NCBI GenBank assembly: GCA_020631735.1
Contig: CM036179.1
Location: forward strand, 21,381,063-21,445,062
Source: Saccharum officinarum
Lineage: Eukaryota > Streptophyta > Magnoliopsida > Poales > Poaceae
Direction: 5' to 3'
Length of the DNA: 64,000 nt
Below are positions 19,268 through 32,183 of the stretch, in pieces. A program made the position numbers and the translations under genes. Under the pieces are notes generated by a model. It worked only from the letters and a program-made list of their open reading frames with translations, had not been told where the DNA came from and did not search any database. Position 1 is the stretch's first letter. Every line of letters begins with the position of its first letter.

Positions 19268-22200
19268 CTGGTCTGGTGTGTGGATCTAGTTGGGAAATCA
19301 AAAGAATCAAAAAGAAAGAATGAATCAAATTCGGAATCCTAACCCTAACCCTAAAGAAAGAGAGGACGGAGAGGAGAGATACCTACCCGGGTCCTTTTCG
19401 CCGCCGTCGACACCGCCATCATGCGGGAAGGATCCCGCCACCGTGCGGGAAGGAGCACCCGAGCCACCGGCTCGCCGGCGCTCCACTACGTAGCGCGCAG
19501 GCTCAGGGAACCACCGCAGTGCCACTCGACAGCGCCGCACGCGGCTCCAGCCGCACGCGTGTGCCGGCGAGTGGTGCCGCAGCGGCGCCGCCACACCTTC
19601 CTCTGGTCGTCACAAGCGGACGCGCTGTTTTTTCAGTTGCTCCATCGTGGCGCTGGGAGAAAGGGGAGGAAGAAGAGAAAGGAAAGAGAAGGGGAGCTGG
19701 CCGGAGCTGGCCAGGACGGACTCCGTCGGCGCCATCCCCTCGCCGCTGCCGCCGTGGGCCAAGCGCCGGGAAACACGGCGCAGCGAGAAGAACGCGGACG
19801 GGGCGAAGAGAATGGAGATTAGGGTTCGAGAATTCAGCCGCCGCGCCGTTTTGATCGGCCGAGAAGCATGGACGACCGTCCGATCGCGATGGATGGCCAG
19901 AACCGCTCAGGCCGAAATGAGCCCACGCGGGCGAGTGAAAATCCCGGCCCAGGCCCAGGTTACGGCCTGGGCGGGGGGCGGGAGCAGGGCGCGCGCCGTT
20001 GGGCCACGTCGGCATGCTGGGCTGGCACAGCCGCCGCGCGCGAGTGGGCCGCGACAGCGTGCGCGCGCAAACGGGCCTCGGGTCGATTTAAGCAGGAGCA
20101 AAGTGAAAAGAAAAGTTTTTGTTTTATTATTTTTAGAAGCTTATTAATTGGTGTTTTCTGTTAAGTTTTGATGCTAAATCTTGCTCAAATTTTGAACCAA
20201 CGTGAAATTTAAGCAAAGAGTAGTTAAGTGCATTAAGATGCTTCTGGATAATATTATTTTAAGAGTATTATTTGATATTTCCGCTGTAAGTTACAATTTA
20301 TTATCTTTTCATTAAATCTAAACCAACGGGAGGATTTAATTTGAAGAGCAGTTATAGTTATTCAATGAATGATGAAAAGTTTATCCTCCAGTTAAAGTTG
20401 GAACCAATAAAAAATGATTGAAGGAATAGTCGGTTTATAGTTAAGATAAATTATAATATTATTATTTTCTGACCAACGTTGATGATAACAATAGTATAAG
20501 TTTATTTATGAGTTTAAGTTTAAAGTTAAATTATGGTATTGTTATTTTCTGACCAACGTTGATAATAACAATATTATAATTCTATGAGTTTTTATGTTTA
20601 AAGTTTAAATCTCTGATAAATTTTGCGTCAAGGGGACCAATTTTTAGAGAGTGGATAAGAAACAAGAGATGCTCCAAAGCGAGCAGAATGCAATGTATTT
20701 TCATGTTTCCACTGCAATGATGATGATAATCTTCTAATTAAATTTGAACCAACGGGAGAATTTAATTTTGAGGAGGGTTATAAGATAATTGACTTTTTCA
20801 TATGTTAATTCTATTTATGTCCAACAGTGATGTGAAATTAATGTAGAAGAATGATGTTTTATTCTATTTCTGCCCAACAATGATTTAGAATATGAAAGAA
20901 AAGCTTAAAAGTTTAATGTGCATGTCTTTAATCAGACCAACATAGGGTTATTTTCATGCTCATTATTGTTGATTATTGATTAATGTTTTCAGACAAAGAA
21001 CTTCATGTCTTTATTCTCGAAGGCTGAAAAGGAAATAAACTGGGTACTTGTGACTCAGAAGATGAAAAATGTAAATTTTTGTAGAAAGAAGTCTATTGTA
21101 TAAGGGACTGTGTTCCCTTTAAAGAATGGCTTCAAAAGAAAAGAATTTTGGGATATTGATCCAAGAAAAGAAATAGAACAATAAGAGTTTAGTTTAAGAA
21201 ATGTCTTTTATGTACTTTTTATGAAGAAGATTTTAATTTTCAATTTTATCATCATGATAAGAGATGTAATAAGTAAAATATTTTTTAGTCTTAATCATCA
21301 TGATATGAAATGTAATAAGTGACATGTATGTTTAATTTAACCAACGTCGGATTAAGCATGTGTGTTAAAGAATATTCGTATTTTTTCCTAAATTTGATAA
21401 TTGAATATGAACCAATCCTGGTATTTATGTCCCTTCAAGGGAATTATCCCGCATGGCGGGAAATTTTTAAGAAAATACCCGCATGACGGGGTAAAGTTGG
21501 CATAGTACTTATGTTAATCAATCCTGCATGGTGGGAGAAGTTTGACATAGTACTTATCCTGCTTGGCAGGAGAAAGTTGTGATAATTTATGTGCTTTTAG
21601 TGTATCCTGTATAGGGAGAAAAAAATTTAGGGTAGCTCCTATGCTATCCTAGTATGAGTTTAAGAACAAAAGAAAGTTACAAAGAACCTCATGATAAAAA
21701 AGACATGCAAGCATGATTTACAGAAGTATTGATAATAAGAGGATTCTGTTGAGTTCTTGAAGTGAAATAAAGAAAAAATACTCCCATACGAATTAAGAAA
21801 TAATTTTATTTTGCATGATGTAATCATGTAGATGAAGTAAGTAATCAAAGTTTCTTCATTCACAAGAGTTCTAAATGGTTTTTGAAATTGTGGTAGAAAA
21901 GTTCATACCACATTTCGAGGAGGAGAAATGTGAGATAAATTAAGAAAGACAATTAAAAAAGATACTTCTCCATACTTTAGATAATGCGATGCATACTATG
22001 CATTGAAGGCAAGAGTGATCTATAAAGGATGAATGTAATCGTCAGGAAGTAAGACGGTCATAATAACGATACCCTTAAAGTAAAGAAATAACTAAATTTC
22101 TAGACATTTTACAGTTCAGAGTTCTTAAGGTGGTGCTAAACACACCATATGAGTTTTAGCAGATTAAATCCAAAATAAGAAAGTTTGAAGATGGGACAAT

Positions 22201-22370
22201 CTGGAGGAGCATGGTACACAGAGACATAACTCCGCAAGGAAAATGAATAATGCAAACAAGGATCTTATTACATAGGACCTTGTAGAATCAATTGTCTTTT
22301 AGCAATAAAGGTCAAGAAATGCTAGTAGCTGAGGCCCCAGAAAGTCTCAAAGAATAAGAAAATCAGATAT
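19268..22370 (+). mobile_element. Copia internal region: GC-rich leader, then AT-rich non-coding stretch
   Basis: About 19370-20090 is a GC-rich leader with CCCTAACCCTAA motifs at its start. From about 20100 the sequence turns AT-rich, and no gag, protease or integrase can be recognised in any frame. It contains recurrent ACCAACG motifs (20200-21350) and a hairpin array at 21429-21620. The element is non-coding here apart from RT remnants further right. Confidence 0.65.
21429..21620 (+). repeat. Array of six short hairpins in the copia internal region
   Basis: Short inverted repeats follow one another: GTCCCTTCAAGGGAAT (21430), ATCCCGCATGGCGGGA (21447), TACCCGCATGACGGGGT (21476), ATCCTGCATGGTGGGA (21521), ATCCTGCTTGGCAGGA (21556) and ATCCTGTATAGGGAGA (21604). 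The spacers share ACATAGTACTTAT. The first is the most different; the others are variants of one stem-loop. Only unit A covers this part. Confidence 0.75.
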
Positions 22371-23149
22371 TCCTGATGACTATAAAGTCTATATTAGTGA
22401 AATTCAAATGGAGAGTAATCCCACCTCAGTTGAAAAAGCCATAAGAGATATTCGCTAGTCCAAATGGCAAGAAGCTAAGGATGCTAAAATGAAATATATG
22501 ATTACCAACGAAGTTTGGGATCTAGAATAAATTTCTAAGGAGCCAAAACAGTAGGTTGTAATGGGTCTACAAAACAAAATGTGACTCCAAAGAAAATATG
22601 TAAAGATGTAAAACGTGACTTGAATCGAAAGATTTTACGCGAAGAGAATGAATAGATTACAATGAGTGTTAGTGGCACATCATGATCTGAGTTACATCAA
22701 ATGAAAGTAAAGATGATATTTTTCAATGGGATTTGTATGAAAATGATTACATGACACAACCTAAAGGTTTTGTCGTGAAAAGAAAATAACGTAAGGGATG
22801 CCACATGTTGAAATCTCTTATGAACTAAAGCAAGTCTCTATATAGTGGCATTTAAAGTTAAAGAGTCAATTAAAATTTTTGGGTTAAAAAGAATAAGAGA
22901 ACAATTACGTTTGTACAAAGTTATAGAATAAGAAATTTATTTCCCAATCCTATATATATGGATGATATCTTACTCGCTAGTAGTGATGTCAATCTACTGC
23001 ATAAGAAGAAGAATTTTTTGTCCTCAAGGTTCAATAAGAATGTTCTCGATAAAATGTCTCTCATTATAAGAATTGAAACTCACCGAGATAGAAGAAAGAG
23101 GTATTTGGACTATTGCCTTGAGCCCATTTTGTTTTTCCAAAAGATATGA
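22371..23149 (+). pseudogene. Ty1/copia reverse transcriptase remnant
   Basis: A fragment at about 22371-22530 reads like the N-terminal edge of copia RT (SKWQEAKDAKMKYMITNEVWDL) once a stop is passed. The open frame at 22958-23149 carries the catalytic motif YMDDILLASSDVNLL, followed by a degraded IETHRDRRKR segment. Stops and frameshifts between the two make it non-functional. It is joined to the LTR at 18738 by position; the lineage looks Tork/Ale-like but I am not certain. Confidence 0.75.
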
Positions 23150-23950
23150 TCCACTTCATATCATCACATGACCGTCTCGATCCATCGACCTTGACTTCAC
23201 TTGCTCTTCACCGTTGCATCGGTCCGTCGGCGCCAAGTCTTGCTCAAGCTTCACCATCGCATGGTCCTTCGCTTCGAAGCCTCGACTTGCCCTTCACCTT
23301 CACAACCGGTCCATCGAGCCAAGCATCATCTCGGTCTTCATCATCTTGGTCACATGAGTTAATGTCATGTCTCATATTTAATGACCACCTTTATCTAAAT
23401 CATCCACTTAGATACAAAGGTTAGTCCTAGGTTTCATCAATTAGCCAAAACCAAACTAGGGACTTTCATCATCTCTGAGACTAGACGTAGGGCATAGGCC
23501 TGAACCAGTATAAATCCTTATGTCTTTGGATGCTACCATCATCTTCCTAGAGCAGCGCGGCATTCGTATAAATTCACTAGTCCAGTTTACAAAACACCGA
23601 CAGGACTTTTCAGTGGTGCTGATTGCAAAATTAATTAAAACAAAGTTTGCAAAATATAGATTCATATTTTGCTTCCGTTACATGTATTATTGGCAACACA
23701 AAGTTACCGGGCTCTTTTCATACCATTGTGCTTTGGTTGCGCGTATTTTTGGCAACTTAAAGTCACTGAGCTCATTTGATATTATTGTGTAGGTAGAGAT
23801 CGAAAACAATGCGGCTGCTGACTAGTTTGTATCTCAATGCTAAGGCGCATCTTTAGGCTCATGCAAAGTGCTCATGCGGTAAATGGATGTTATGAATAAA
23901 TATCGTGACGCATATGATGGATGTATCCACACATAAAAACAATGGGAAAA
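23150..23950. other. Right part of unit A, unclassified repeat remnants
   Basis: No gene. The AT/CT-mixed sequence includes CAAAACCAAACTAGGGACTTTC and paired GGCAAC(A/T)(C/T)AAAGT(T/C)AC motifs (around 23691 and 23751) that look like decayed LTR sequence. It has no counterpart elsewhere in the window and separates units A and B. Confidence 0.4.
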
Positions 23951-24214
23951 CATCTTTTATTTAGCTTCGCCTTCATGAATCTTTGGAGTGTTGAAGTCTT
24001 GAGCCCTTAGTCTTTTTATTAAGCTTCGCTCTCACGTATTTTTGGAAGGTCAAAGTCTTGAGCCCTTAGGCTTTTTATTTAGCTTCGCCCTCACGTATTT
24101 TTTGAGGGTTGAAATCTTGAGCCCTTAGGCTTTTCATTTAGCTCCGCCCTTGCATATTTTTAGAGGGTCGAAGTCTTGAGCCTTAAGTTTTTCATTTAGC
24201 TTCACCCTTGCGTA
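23951..24214 (+). repeat. 59-bp minisatellite, 4 full units (unit B)
   Basis: TCTTGAGCCCTTAG-type repeats start at 23997, 24056, 24115 and 24174 (period 59), preceded by a partial, more divergent unit from about 23951. It is the same array as at 3263 with three fewer units, and it marks the start of unit B. Confidence 0.9.
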
Positions 24215-26242
24215 CCAGCCTACGTGTCGGCCGACACCGACGACGCGGGTAGCCAGCTGATGTTCTAGGCAGGGGAAGCTGATAGTCTAGCCGCGCTACA
24301 CCGATTCATGGGCTGGCAGGGCCTTCTTCAACAAGTTCTCCCTCGCCGATGCTGCCGAGGACGTCCGAGATGGTTCAGCTACATCGTCTTTATGCATGTT
24401 CTACTACTACAACCACCACTACGTGTCGTTCGATACTGACTAGGTGAACGATGCAGGCGGGCATAGCTGATGTTGCAGCTATGTTGTACCGGCCGACCGA
24501 CGAGACCATAGATCATTGTCGACGCTACCTACATCTACACCAGCATCACATGCATGCTACTCGTGGAGCGCAAATATATCAGGAACCTATATTTGTATTT
24601 TCATTAAATATAAATAAATATGTGTTCCGTCTCTTTATTTCTTTTGTGTACTTTAGTATACCGGCACGCTTCACGTTTTTTTTATTATATGCACAGAGAG
24701 ATTCTTAGTGACTTTTCTGTCCAAATACCCTTAGGACTCTAATTCAAGTAGAGGACTAAGTTCCTGAGGTGCAAGGCCTTCTGTTCTCTGCAGTTGGTCG
24801 TACAAGATACTTCTTTTATGTTCCTTGGCCAAAAAAAAAAATCTGTTTACTTTTAGGAATAGTTGACATGGGAGGCAATTGAATTTGATGGCCTGCCATG
24901 CTTACCTTCTGAGCTTTGGTAATCATTGTGACGATAATAGAGCTCTTCTTCAATACAAGCATTAAAAAGAACAAGTTACCTATCATTATATTTTATCTTT
25001 ACTTTTTTTTTCATATGGCCTACCAATAACATTAAAATCTCCATCAATTAAAAGTGGTTTGCCATTAAAATTGCACAAAGCGCAACACTGGATTGTCGTT
25101 CCTAATAAATCGGCCGTTGCCGTTGTTTAAAGTCGATGGTTCGGTACCTGGGTCGCCGTCCGGTCATGCTTTGCCGGCCGCATCGATCAAAAGCTCTCCT
25201 ACGACGACGCATGGTATAGGGTCAGCGTCAAGCTACACGCACCGTCGTAGTCCGTGGCTGATGATCATGCATTCTCCGCGGAAAACGACCATGCACTGGA
25301 TCACTCTTCTCTTGGCTCTCGAGTCGAATATAGGGTCATCATGGGTTGATAATTTGGAGTTGGCCTAGCTAGCCTACACCTTTTTTTTTTTCCGTGGGCA
25401 GGAAAACACATTTGAGATGGAAGGAGGATAATTTTGGTGCCACTAAATTTTAGGCGTTGGATAGATTATTGTTGGAGTTTCTTTTCGTATAAACCTTATT
25501 TTTTTACTATAGGATGTTAAATATGGACACTCATGGAGATAGTTGTATCTAAAGCAACAATTTACCACCGCCTGATTGAGCAGCAATTTTTTTTAGCGTC
25601 CTAGCCACTGTTAACACTCCCTCAATCACCAAAAATGTCATTCTAAAACCTATACTATGAAAATATATTTCATGATAAATATAATAACACTAAGTTAATA
25701 CTATAAATACCATTTCTTTTTTTTAATAAACTTAGTCAAATGTAAGATGGTTCGAAACTAGAATGACATTCTTTTAGGGCAGATGAGAGCGAGCAATTGC
25801 CACTCGAAGATTGTCATACTGCATAAACATTTTCGTTTTCCAAATGTATCTACTTGAAAGGGCACCTCATGAACAAGTACGATCAACATACAGCTCCAAA
25901 AAAAAGTACCATCGACATACAGATTAGGACAGTAAATTATTACAGGGGAGAAAACTAAACAACTGAAGAAATTTCCCAATCATAGTTTCCAGTAATTTCC
26001 ACGCTAATACACCACAAAAAGTGAACATTCAAGCACCTACAGTCCAACCAGTTAGTCTAAAGATCAAAATTTCAGTATGAGTTCCCTGCACTTTCGATTG
26101 ACCAGAACATCCTAGAATCGAACGGCCTCCTACATAGTGAAAGACAGGGAAAAAATTTATTGGTATTACCTGCGTGCAACAACCGTGCTGCCATATACTA
26201 TACTTGGATGCGAAAAATGCAAGGAGCTTCTTTCAGTGGATG
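24215..26242. other. Unit B intergenic, counterpart of 3661-6049 without the 363-bp MITE
   Basis: Near-identical to unit A apart from small changes, including a stop in the frame near 24441 and the empty MITE site near 24655. The eroded Stowaway-like element is at about 25617-25775. No gene is supported. Confidence 0.55.
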
Positions 26243-29031
26243 TCAATGCTGGATCTGCTTTAGCTTTTCTTCTTGGTTTTCATAATCTTCAAGCCTCTTC
26301 AACCACCGCAAACCGAGATCACAGCCTGCCTCAGCTGCAATTTGAAACTGTTCTTTTGCTAGCTTTATTGGATCCTGCTGCAGGGTCCTTTTCCGCATTT
26401 TCCCAGTTGATGGACTCTTGCCTGAGTTGAATCTCGTAATCACTTCAGGTATTTCAGCACCTGAAAACAATTGCAATGTTTGGTGGAACGAATAATTAAT
26501 TTGCAATAAGATGTTACATGTTTTAGAATGCCAAAAATAACCAATATTCCACAATCAATGATGCAATAATGTGTAACTAAGTTACCCAGACACTATAGTT
26601 ATCCCACAAACCTTTCAGAAGCAAGGATCCATATGCGACAGCAGCACCAGCATGTCCCTGGTGATCAAGTTATGTATAAGTATGATAAACTGAACTTTGA
26701 GCATGTAATTCATATCATACTATCGATTATTTAGTTTTGTTGGAAAAAGTTGACACCTTTTCTGAAGCTCTATGAAAACACCACAGCGCGGAAGCTATAT
26801 CTCTCTTAACACAGTCCCCAGTTAGATATACAGCACCGAGAAGATATAAAGCGCCAGGGTGCAGCTGCAATCAAGGACTCAGGTCAAAATAAAATAGCCC
26901 TGACAAATGGCACATCAGAAAGCACAGGATCAGCATCCTGGTAAGCACCATACTGCATACCTGATCAACAGCTTGCTCAATGTAATGGAAAGCCTGTTGA
27001 TCTGACTGAACATAGTCATTCTACAAGAGCAACAGAGACAAACCATCAATTAAAATGAACACAAATTCTATGAATATCAAATGTCCATTGCCTAACAAAA
27101 AAACTAGGTGATTCAACCCAATGAGCGGAAGGGACAAAGAGTATGAACTGTGAAAACCTCAATTCTTAGTCGACATCCAAGTTCATACTGTGCATCTGGA
27201 TCACCCATATTTGCAGCTTCAACCAACAAAGCAGCACCACTGCACACATGAAAAGAGAGCAGATTTTAATTCACCTGGAATTCAATTGAGTCCACATCAT
27301 GTATCGTGAGATGGCAGCAACAAAAACAAGTATTTTTGTGGCCTAATCATGTGAGCAGATTTTAAGATGATCCAGCTTCAGCCCCTTCTCTTCCAATTTT
27401 TTTATGTCGAGTTGCTAATCCCAATGCATTTGTCTCCCAGTGTAATTCAATATTTTAATTGAATGCTGAGGGTAGACAAATTGAAGCGACTAAGCAGTGG
27501 TGCATAATACTATTCTTTGCGTGCTCAGACAGCATAATCACAGTACTTGTTCGACACAGCAGTGACCTCAGCATACTAGAAAATTCCCATGCACTGTGCA
27601 CGGCAATACGGTTCGAAAGCTACTAGCCACTCCAAACGTCCGTCCGCTCCCGCTCAGCATACTAGCTATATTGATAACAAAATCAGTATGTGAATGCGTG
27701 GCTTAAACAAATTGTGTGGCCTAAAAATGAATTTGACTAATTATAACACAGTGTTATATTTTGAAATAGACTTATAAGATTGATAAATATGAAAGTCTTG
27801 TTAACTCTGATAGATATTAGGCAAATATGAATCAGTTGCCAACTCTGCTAGCTAATTCACAACCCTAGAAACGTAATATGGTAACATATTTATCATCTAA
27901 ATGATACATAGTGGTATCATATGGCAGAAAACATATGACGAGCAGCATGCCTGCTAATGTAGGATGCATAATCAATATCAAGTTTCTGAAACCATAACAC
28001 TGATAATTGTTCTACTGTGCGCCCATCAATGGTTTAGGACTCAATCAACTTAAAAGAAATATGTACAAGACTTGTCAAAACAACACAAGCATTGATGAAA
28101 CTATTTTCGTGCATTTCCATGTTCCTGGAAGCAACAGAACAGAACAGAACATAGCAGCAACATAGTTTATATGACTACAAATCAACACTAAATTAGAATT
28201 ACAAGAAGTAAAGTTACTCACACGGCCTTACAAGCTCCAGGAACATGATACTTGAAATGCATTTTGCCCAGCCAATACCTCGCATGTGTATTATCATTGT
28301 CAATCTCCAAAGCCAGCTCAAAGTTTTCCTTAGCACCCTTTACACACGAAGAAAGTTTTGTAAAACAAGATGCTAAACCCATTAGTTAAAAAAGAATGAG
28401 TGTCAAGCGGGAGGCCATGAGAGGTACAATTTAGAAGGTTAAGCTGGTTAAAGAACAAGGTCAATGTGATGTAGTGGAATATCTCCACTCCACAACTCCA
28501 ACTGATTAATTCACGGAGTATCTAGAGAACTCGTTACCCCAAGTTCTCTGCCAATGCTGGAGATATCACAAATTTCACCTAATAGGCTAAAATCAGTGAA
28601 CCTTTTTCTGTGGATTTGGTGCTCCCTCATCTTATTGTGGAGAAATGGGGGCAGAAAGGAAGATAAACCCTAAGCCGTACCCTTATAAGCGGGATGAGGC
28701 GCTTGTCGTTGCGGTCGGCGTAGTCGATGACGCGGTCGACCTCCTGGAGCGCACTCCATCCCTTGGCCACCAGCTCCATCGCCTTCTTGTTCCTGTCGTG
28801 CATCCACCTCTGCAACCAGACACCAAAACAAGAAATAAACAGCATCGGCATTTCTGGTCGTCACCAGCGCCACCAGTATAAAACATGGCGATCATCAGAT
28901 GAGATCCACCCACGGCCCACTCGACGCGCCCTAACCTGTGGGTTCAGTGCGGCGGCGAGCAGGCTGGCGCGCATGGAAGAAGACGAAGACGAGGCGGCGG
29001 CGGACAGCCGACGCGCCGACGCCGCGAGCAT
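26243..29031 (-). CDS. Sel1-repeat protein, 8 exons, 284 aa, copy B
   Basis: Exons on the minus strand: 29031-28936, 28809-28681, 28337-28222, 27239-27158, 27020-26961, 26864-26757, 26657-26612, 26460-26243. All splice sites and phases match copy A, and the only coding difference I noticed is synonymous (a GGT-to-GGC glycine codon in exon 6). Intron 3 is 982 bp, against 1321 bp in copy A. Most of the difference lies at about 27470-27651, where the SINE and its left flank are scrambled or deleted. Coding capacity appears intact, so the two copies would make the same protein. Confidence 0.85.
27580..27651 (-). mobile_element. Deleted SINE relic, unit B
   Basis: It keeps the CCCATGCACTGTGCACGGCAATACGG and GCTAGCCACTCC-like portions of the unit A SINE, shown here in pieces, but has lost the B box and the poly(A) end. 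Remnants of both target duplications (CAGCATACTAG near 27569 and GCTCAGCATACTAGCT at 27652) remain. The left flank to about 27470 also differs irregularly from A. Confidence 0.7.
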
Positions 29032-30253
29032 GACGGCGTGTTGGCCGAGGAGAGCGGCGCAGAGGCCTAGGCGCGGGCTACAGCTGGTGCTCTGGCGGCG
29101 ACGCCACCCCGCACTCCCGGCGTCTTCGTCTTCTACCAGCGGCTGCGGCCGAGGGGAACGTGGAAGCAGTGGCGGCCGCTCAGGCCGTCGACAGCCCGAG
29201 TCGCTGACCGGTGGCCCCGCTTGAAACTTCGAAGCCACAAGCTCGCCGGATTCATGGGCCGGGCTGTGCTTACTCGAGAGTCGAGACCCGAAATTGTACC
29301 ATGACACGGGACCGGGGTTATGCGGACCCTGATTCCCCATCGAGCTCCAAAATTTTATTATCTTGCCTCTCAACTTTCGAAAATCTTTAAACTATCTCCC
29401 TTCTAGAAGTGGTTTCAAGGCAATTTCATCTTTTTGAGCTAAAAAATGTCGCAAATACCTTATAAGATTTTTAAACCACGAAAAATGAAAGTTTCTAAAA
29501 AAATCTGCGAAAATGGGATATTGAGACACGGAAGACCCAAATAAAATATTGAGCTTGTGAAAAATATCTCCAAAAGCTTTTAAAAGTTATAATTAACTCA
29601 AGGGCTAGAAAATCTAAAAAAAATCTTAAACATTCTAGTGGATGTCTAAGGGCATTCCAAATCTTTTCATAACAAAAGTGTGAGTTGCAACCAACGTTAA
29701 TGCACTCATGCTGGTTGCATCTTATGTTTTTGTTGTGACAAGTTTTTAAAACATATCTATATATTGATAAAACGTCTTGAGAATTTTCCAAATTTTTGGA
29801 TGTTTTTCCATTTTTTTCTAAACCTAAATCTATTCTTAGAAGCTTTCGTAAATAATTTTAAGAGCTTTAAATATTTTATTTGGGTTTATTGTATCCTAAT
29901 CTATCTCTAAGATTTTTCACAAATTTTTTAAGAAGCTTAAAGACATTTTATTTGATTTTGTCGTGTCCTAATCTATCTCTTTTCCAAATTAAAACATGTC
30001 TTGGCTTTTTAAGATACATAGTTTTTATTATGTACTTAGATATACACTATGTCTAGATATATAGTAAAATTGATGTATCTAGTAAAGCCAAAACATCTTA
30101 TAGTTTGAAACAAAAGGGTTATCTTTTATGAGTGAGATTTTGAAAATGATTAAAGGAACCCAACAAATATACTCCCAACTTTTTTAGCCACTTGGAAAGC
30201 TTATTGATTTACCAATGGTTTTTATGGAACTATTGGAGATGCTCTTATACAAT
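29032..30253. other. Unit B spacer: Sel1 5' flank, AT-rich repeat and Stowaway-type core
   Basis: Counterpart of 9178-10400. The 72-bp tandem repeat and Stowaway core are at about 29820-30108. One G is missing near 29315 compared with A. No gene. Confidence 0.55.
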
Positions 30254-31058
30254 TGATGTATACTGGCCCGATCTTCCGAGAGGTAACCGATAAGTTCGAC
30301 TTGTGGAGATCTCGACGTTGGCGATCCGGCTTCAAATCAGACACGATTCGAACCCTGCAACCGTTACACCACTGCTCCGTTGGTTATCAACCAAGCACAA
30401 CTTGATTGACCTCGCCAAGAAGGCTTTTCCTGCAAGCGAATCGAAGAGCACAAGCAAGAAGGTAAAAACACGCAATCTGAAATTGCAATTATGAATGATG
30501 CGATTATCAATATAGGGTTCAAGAACTCGGTTCCAAAGGACTAATCGACACAATGGAGGAGATCAAGAACAGGGGCCCTGGATCACTGTAAAAGGATTTG
30601 TCACCACAGTTACAATGAACGATTCAGTTTCTCGATGGAAAACTAAACTCTAAACAAAACCCAATTTTTCTAATAGCGGCGATGACTGTATTTATAGTCT
30701 AAGACTCGACCTAGGGTTGGGAACGGCCAGGGGTTGGGCGTCCACAACTTGGGCTTAAGGCCTGACATGATACATGGCCAAGTTGGCCCAAATAGGTGAC
30801 GCAGCACCTTGACGTGGTCACACAGAATGATCCATGGACCTTCTGGAGCTGAAACCAGATCCAAAACGACGGCGTCGTCGTCCCCTTTCCAACACATCCA
30901 AGAACGCCCCGTTTTGATGTCGTATGAAAGAGTTATGACCAAAACAGTGATGGCGTGTCTGCTGAATCCGAGGGTGGCGTGGTAGCTGAGTTGGGGACAA
31001 ATTGCAACTTGGAAAAGACCATAACATCGGTGTATCCAGCGTGGCGATGTCCTCATCA
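30254..31058 (-). mobile_element. Solo LTR, gypsy family, unit B (805 bp)
   Basis: Same insertion as at 10401, with the same TGATG...CATCA ends and ACAAT target duplication (30249-30253 and 31059-31063). It therefore predates the A/B duplication. Confidence 0.9.
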
Positions 31059-31117
31059 ACAATGACTTGGAGTTGATAAAGATCTACACGAACTGATTGT
31101 CAATTGTTGAGGCAAAC

Positions 31118-32183
31118 TTTACCTATCCCTGTAAACTCATCGTTTTGGAATAAAATATAGAGTTATGGCTTGTTTAGATCCATACAACTAATAGTTAAGG
31201 ATCTATTGGATTCTTAGGAATTTTACCTATCCCTGTAAACTCATCGTTTTGGAATAAAATATAGAGTTAGGGCTTGTTTACATCCATACAACTAATAGTT
31301 AAGGATCTATTGGATTCTTAGGTAATGTCTTGCCTATCACCTAGCTAATAATTAATTGGTTTTTCCTAGCTAACACAGCTAATAGTTAGTTTGGTAGATC
31401 CAAACGATACATTGGCATGCCATGGAAAGTTGGAATGCCAATGTAGCCTTAAAAAATGTGCGTTAGCCTTCTACATTGGCATGCCACATATGTAGGCATA
31501 TGATAATAATTAATATTTGGAGCTTGAGTAGCACAGTTACTCCCTCCATCAAAAAAGAATATAAGTCTCGCTTACACAGGAGTCAAACATTCCCGAGTTT
31601 GACTAAGTTTGTCAAAAATAACATCAACATTTATATCTTCAAATTAGTTACTGTAAAAATATATTCCATGATAAATCTAGTGATATTTATTACGTATCAT
31701 CAATTTTAGTACTTTTTTTTATAAATATTTAGATAAATTTGGGGTTGTTCAAGTCTGTTACTTCTTGGACGAACGAAGTAGATTTATAAAGGTAAATCCT
31801 CGAAATTGACGAAGTCACCATAAGCACCTCGTTGTCGACAAGAATATCACCTACCACTGAAAGCACAAACGTCGTTATTTCCTGGACGGACAAAGTTGAT
31901 TTACAAAGGCACATCCTCGAAATTGATGAAGTCACCACAAATACCTCACTGTCGACGAGAACATCGCCTACCACTGAAAAACACAAACGTTGTTAAATCC
32001 TAGAAACACATCCTCGAAATTGATGAAGTCACCACAAGCACCTCATTGTCGAGGAGAACATCACTTACCACTGAAAGCACAAACGTTGTTAAATCCTAAA
32101 AAATTCGCTCACGTGGGGAGTCGAACTCATAACTTGAGGTGCTACTGAGACTTTTGTAACCACTAGGCCATATGTCCTTTCGC
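31118..32183. repeat. Unit B repeat cluster: 103-bp duplication, Stowaway-like MITE, SINE-like tandem repeat
   Basis: Direct counterpart of 11265-12330: 103-bp direct repeat at 31118-31323, Stowaway-like left end at about 31537-31733, and the tRNA-derived SINE-like element with three body repeats at 31738-32183. No gene. Confidence 0.6.

Noticed and set aside
19349..19363. CCCTAACCCTAA telomere-like motifs (also near 51060 and 59113)
   Set aside because: Only two or three units, inside retrotransposon leaders; such motifs are common in plant 5' leaders and do not indicate an interstitial telomere.
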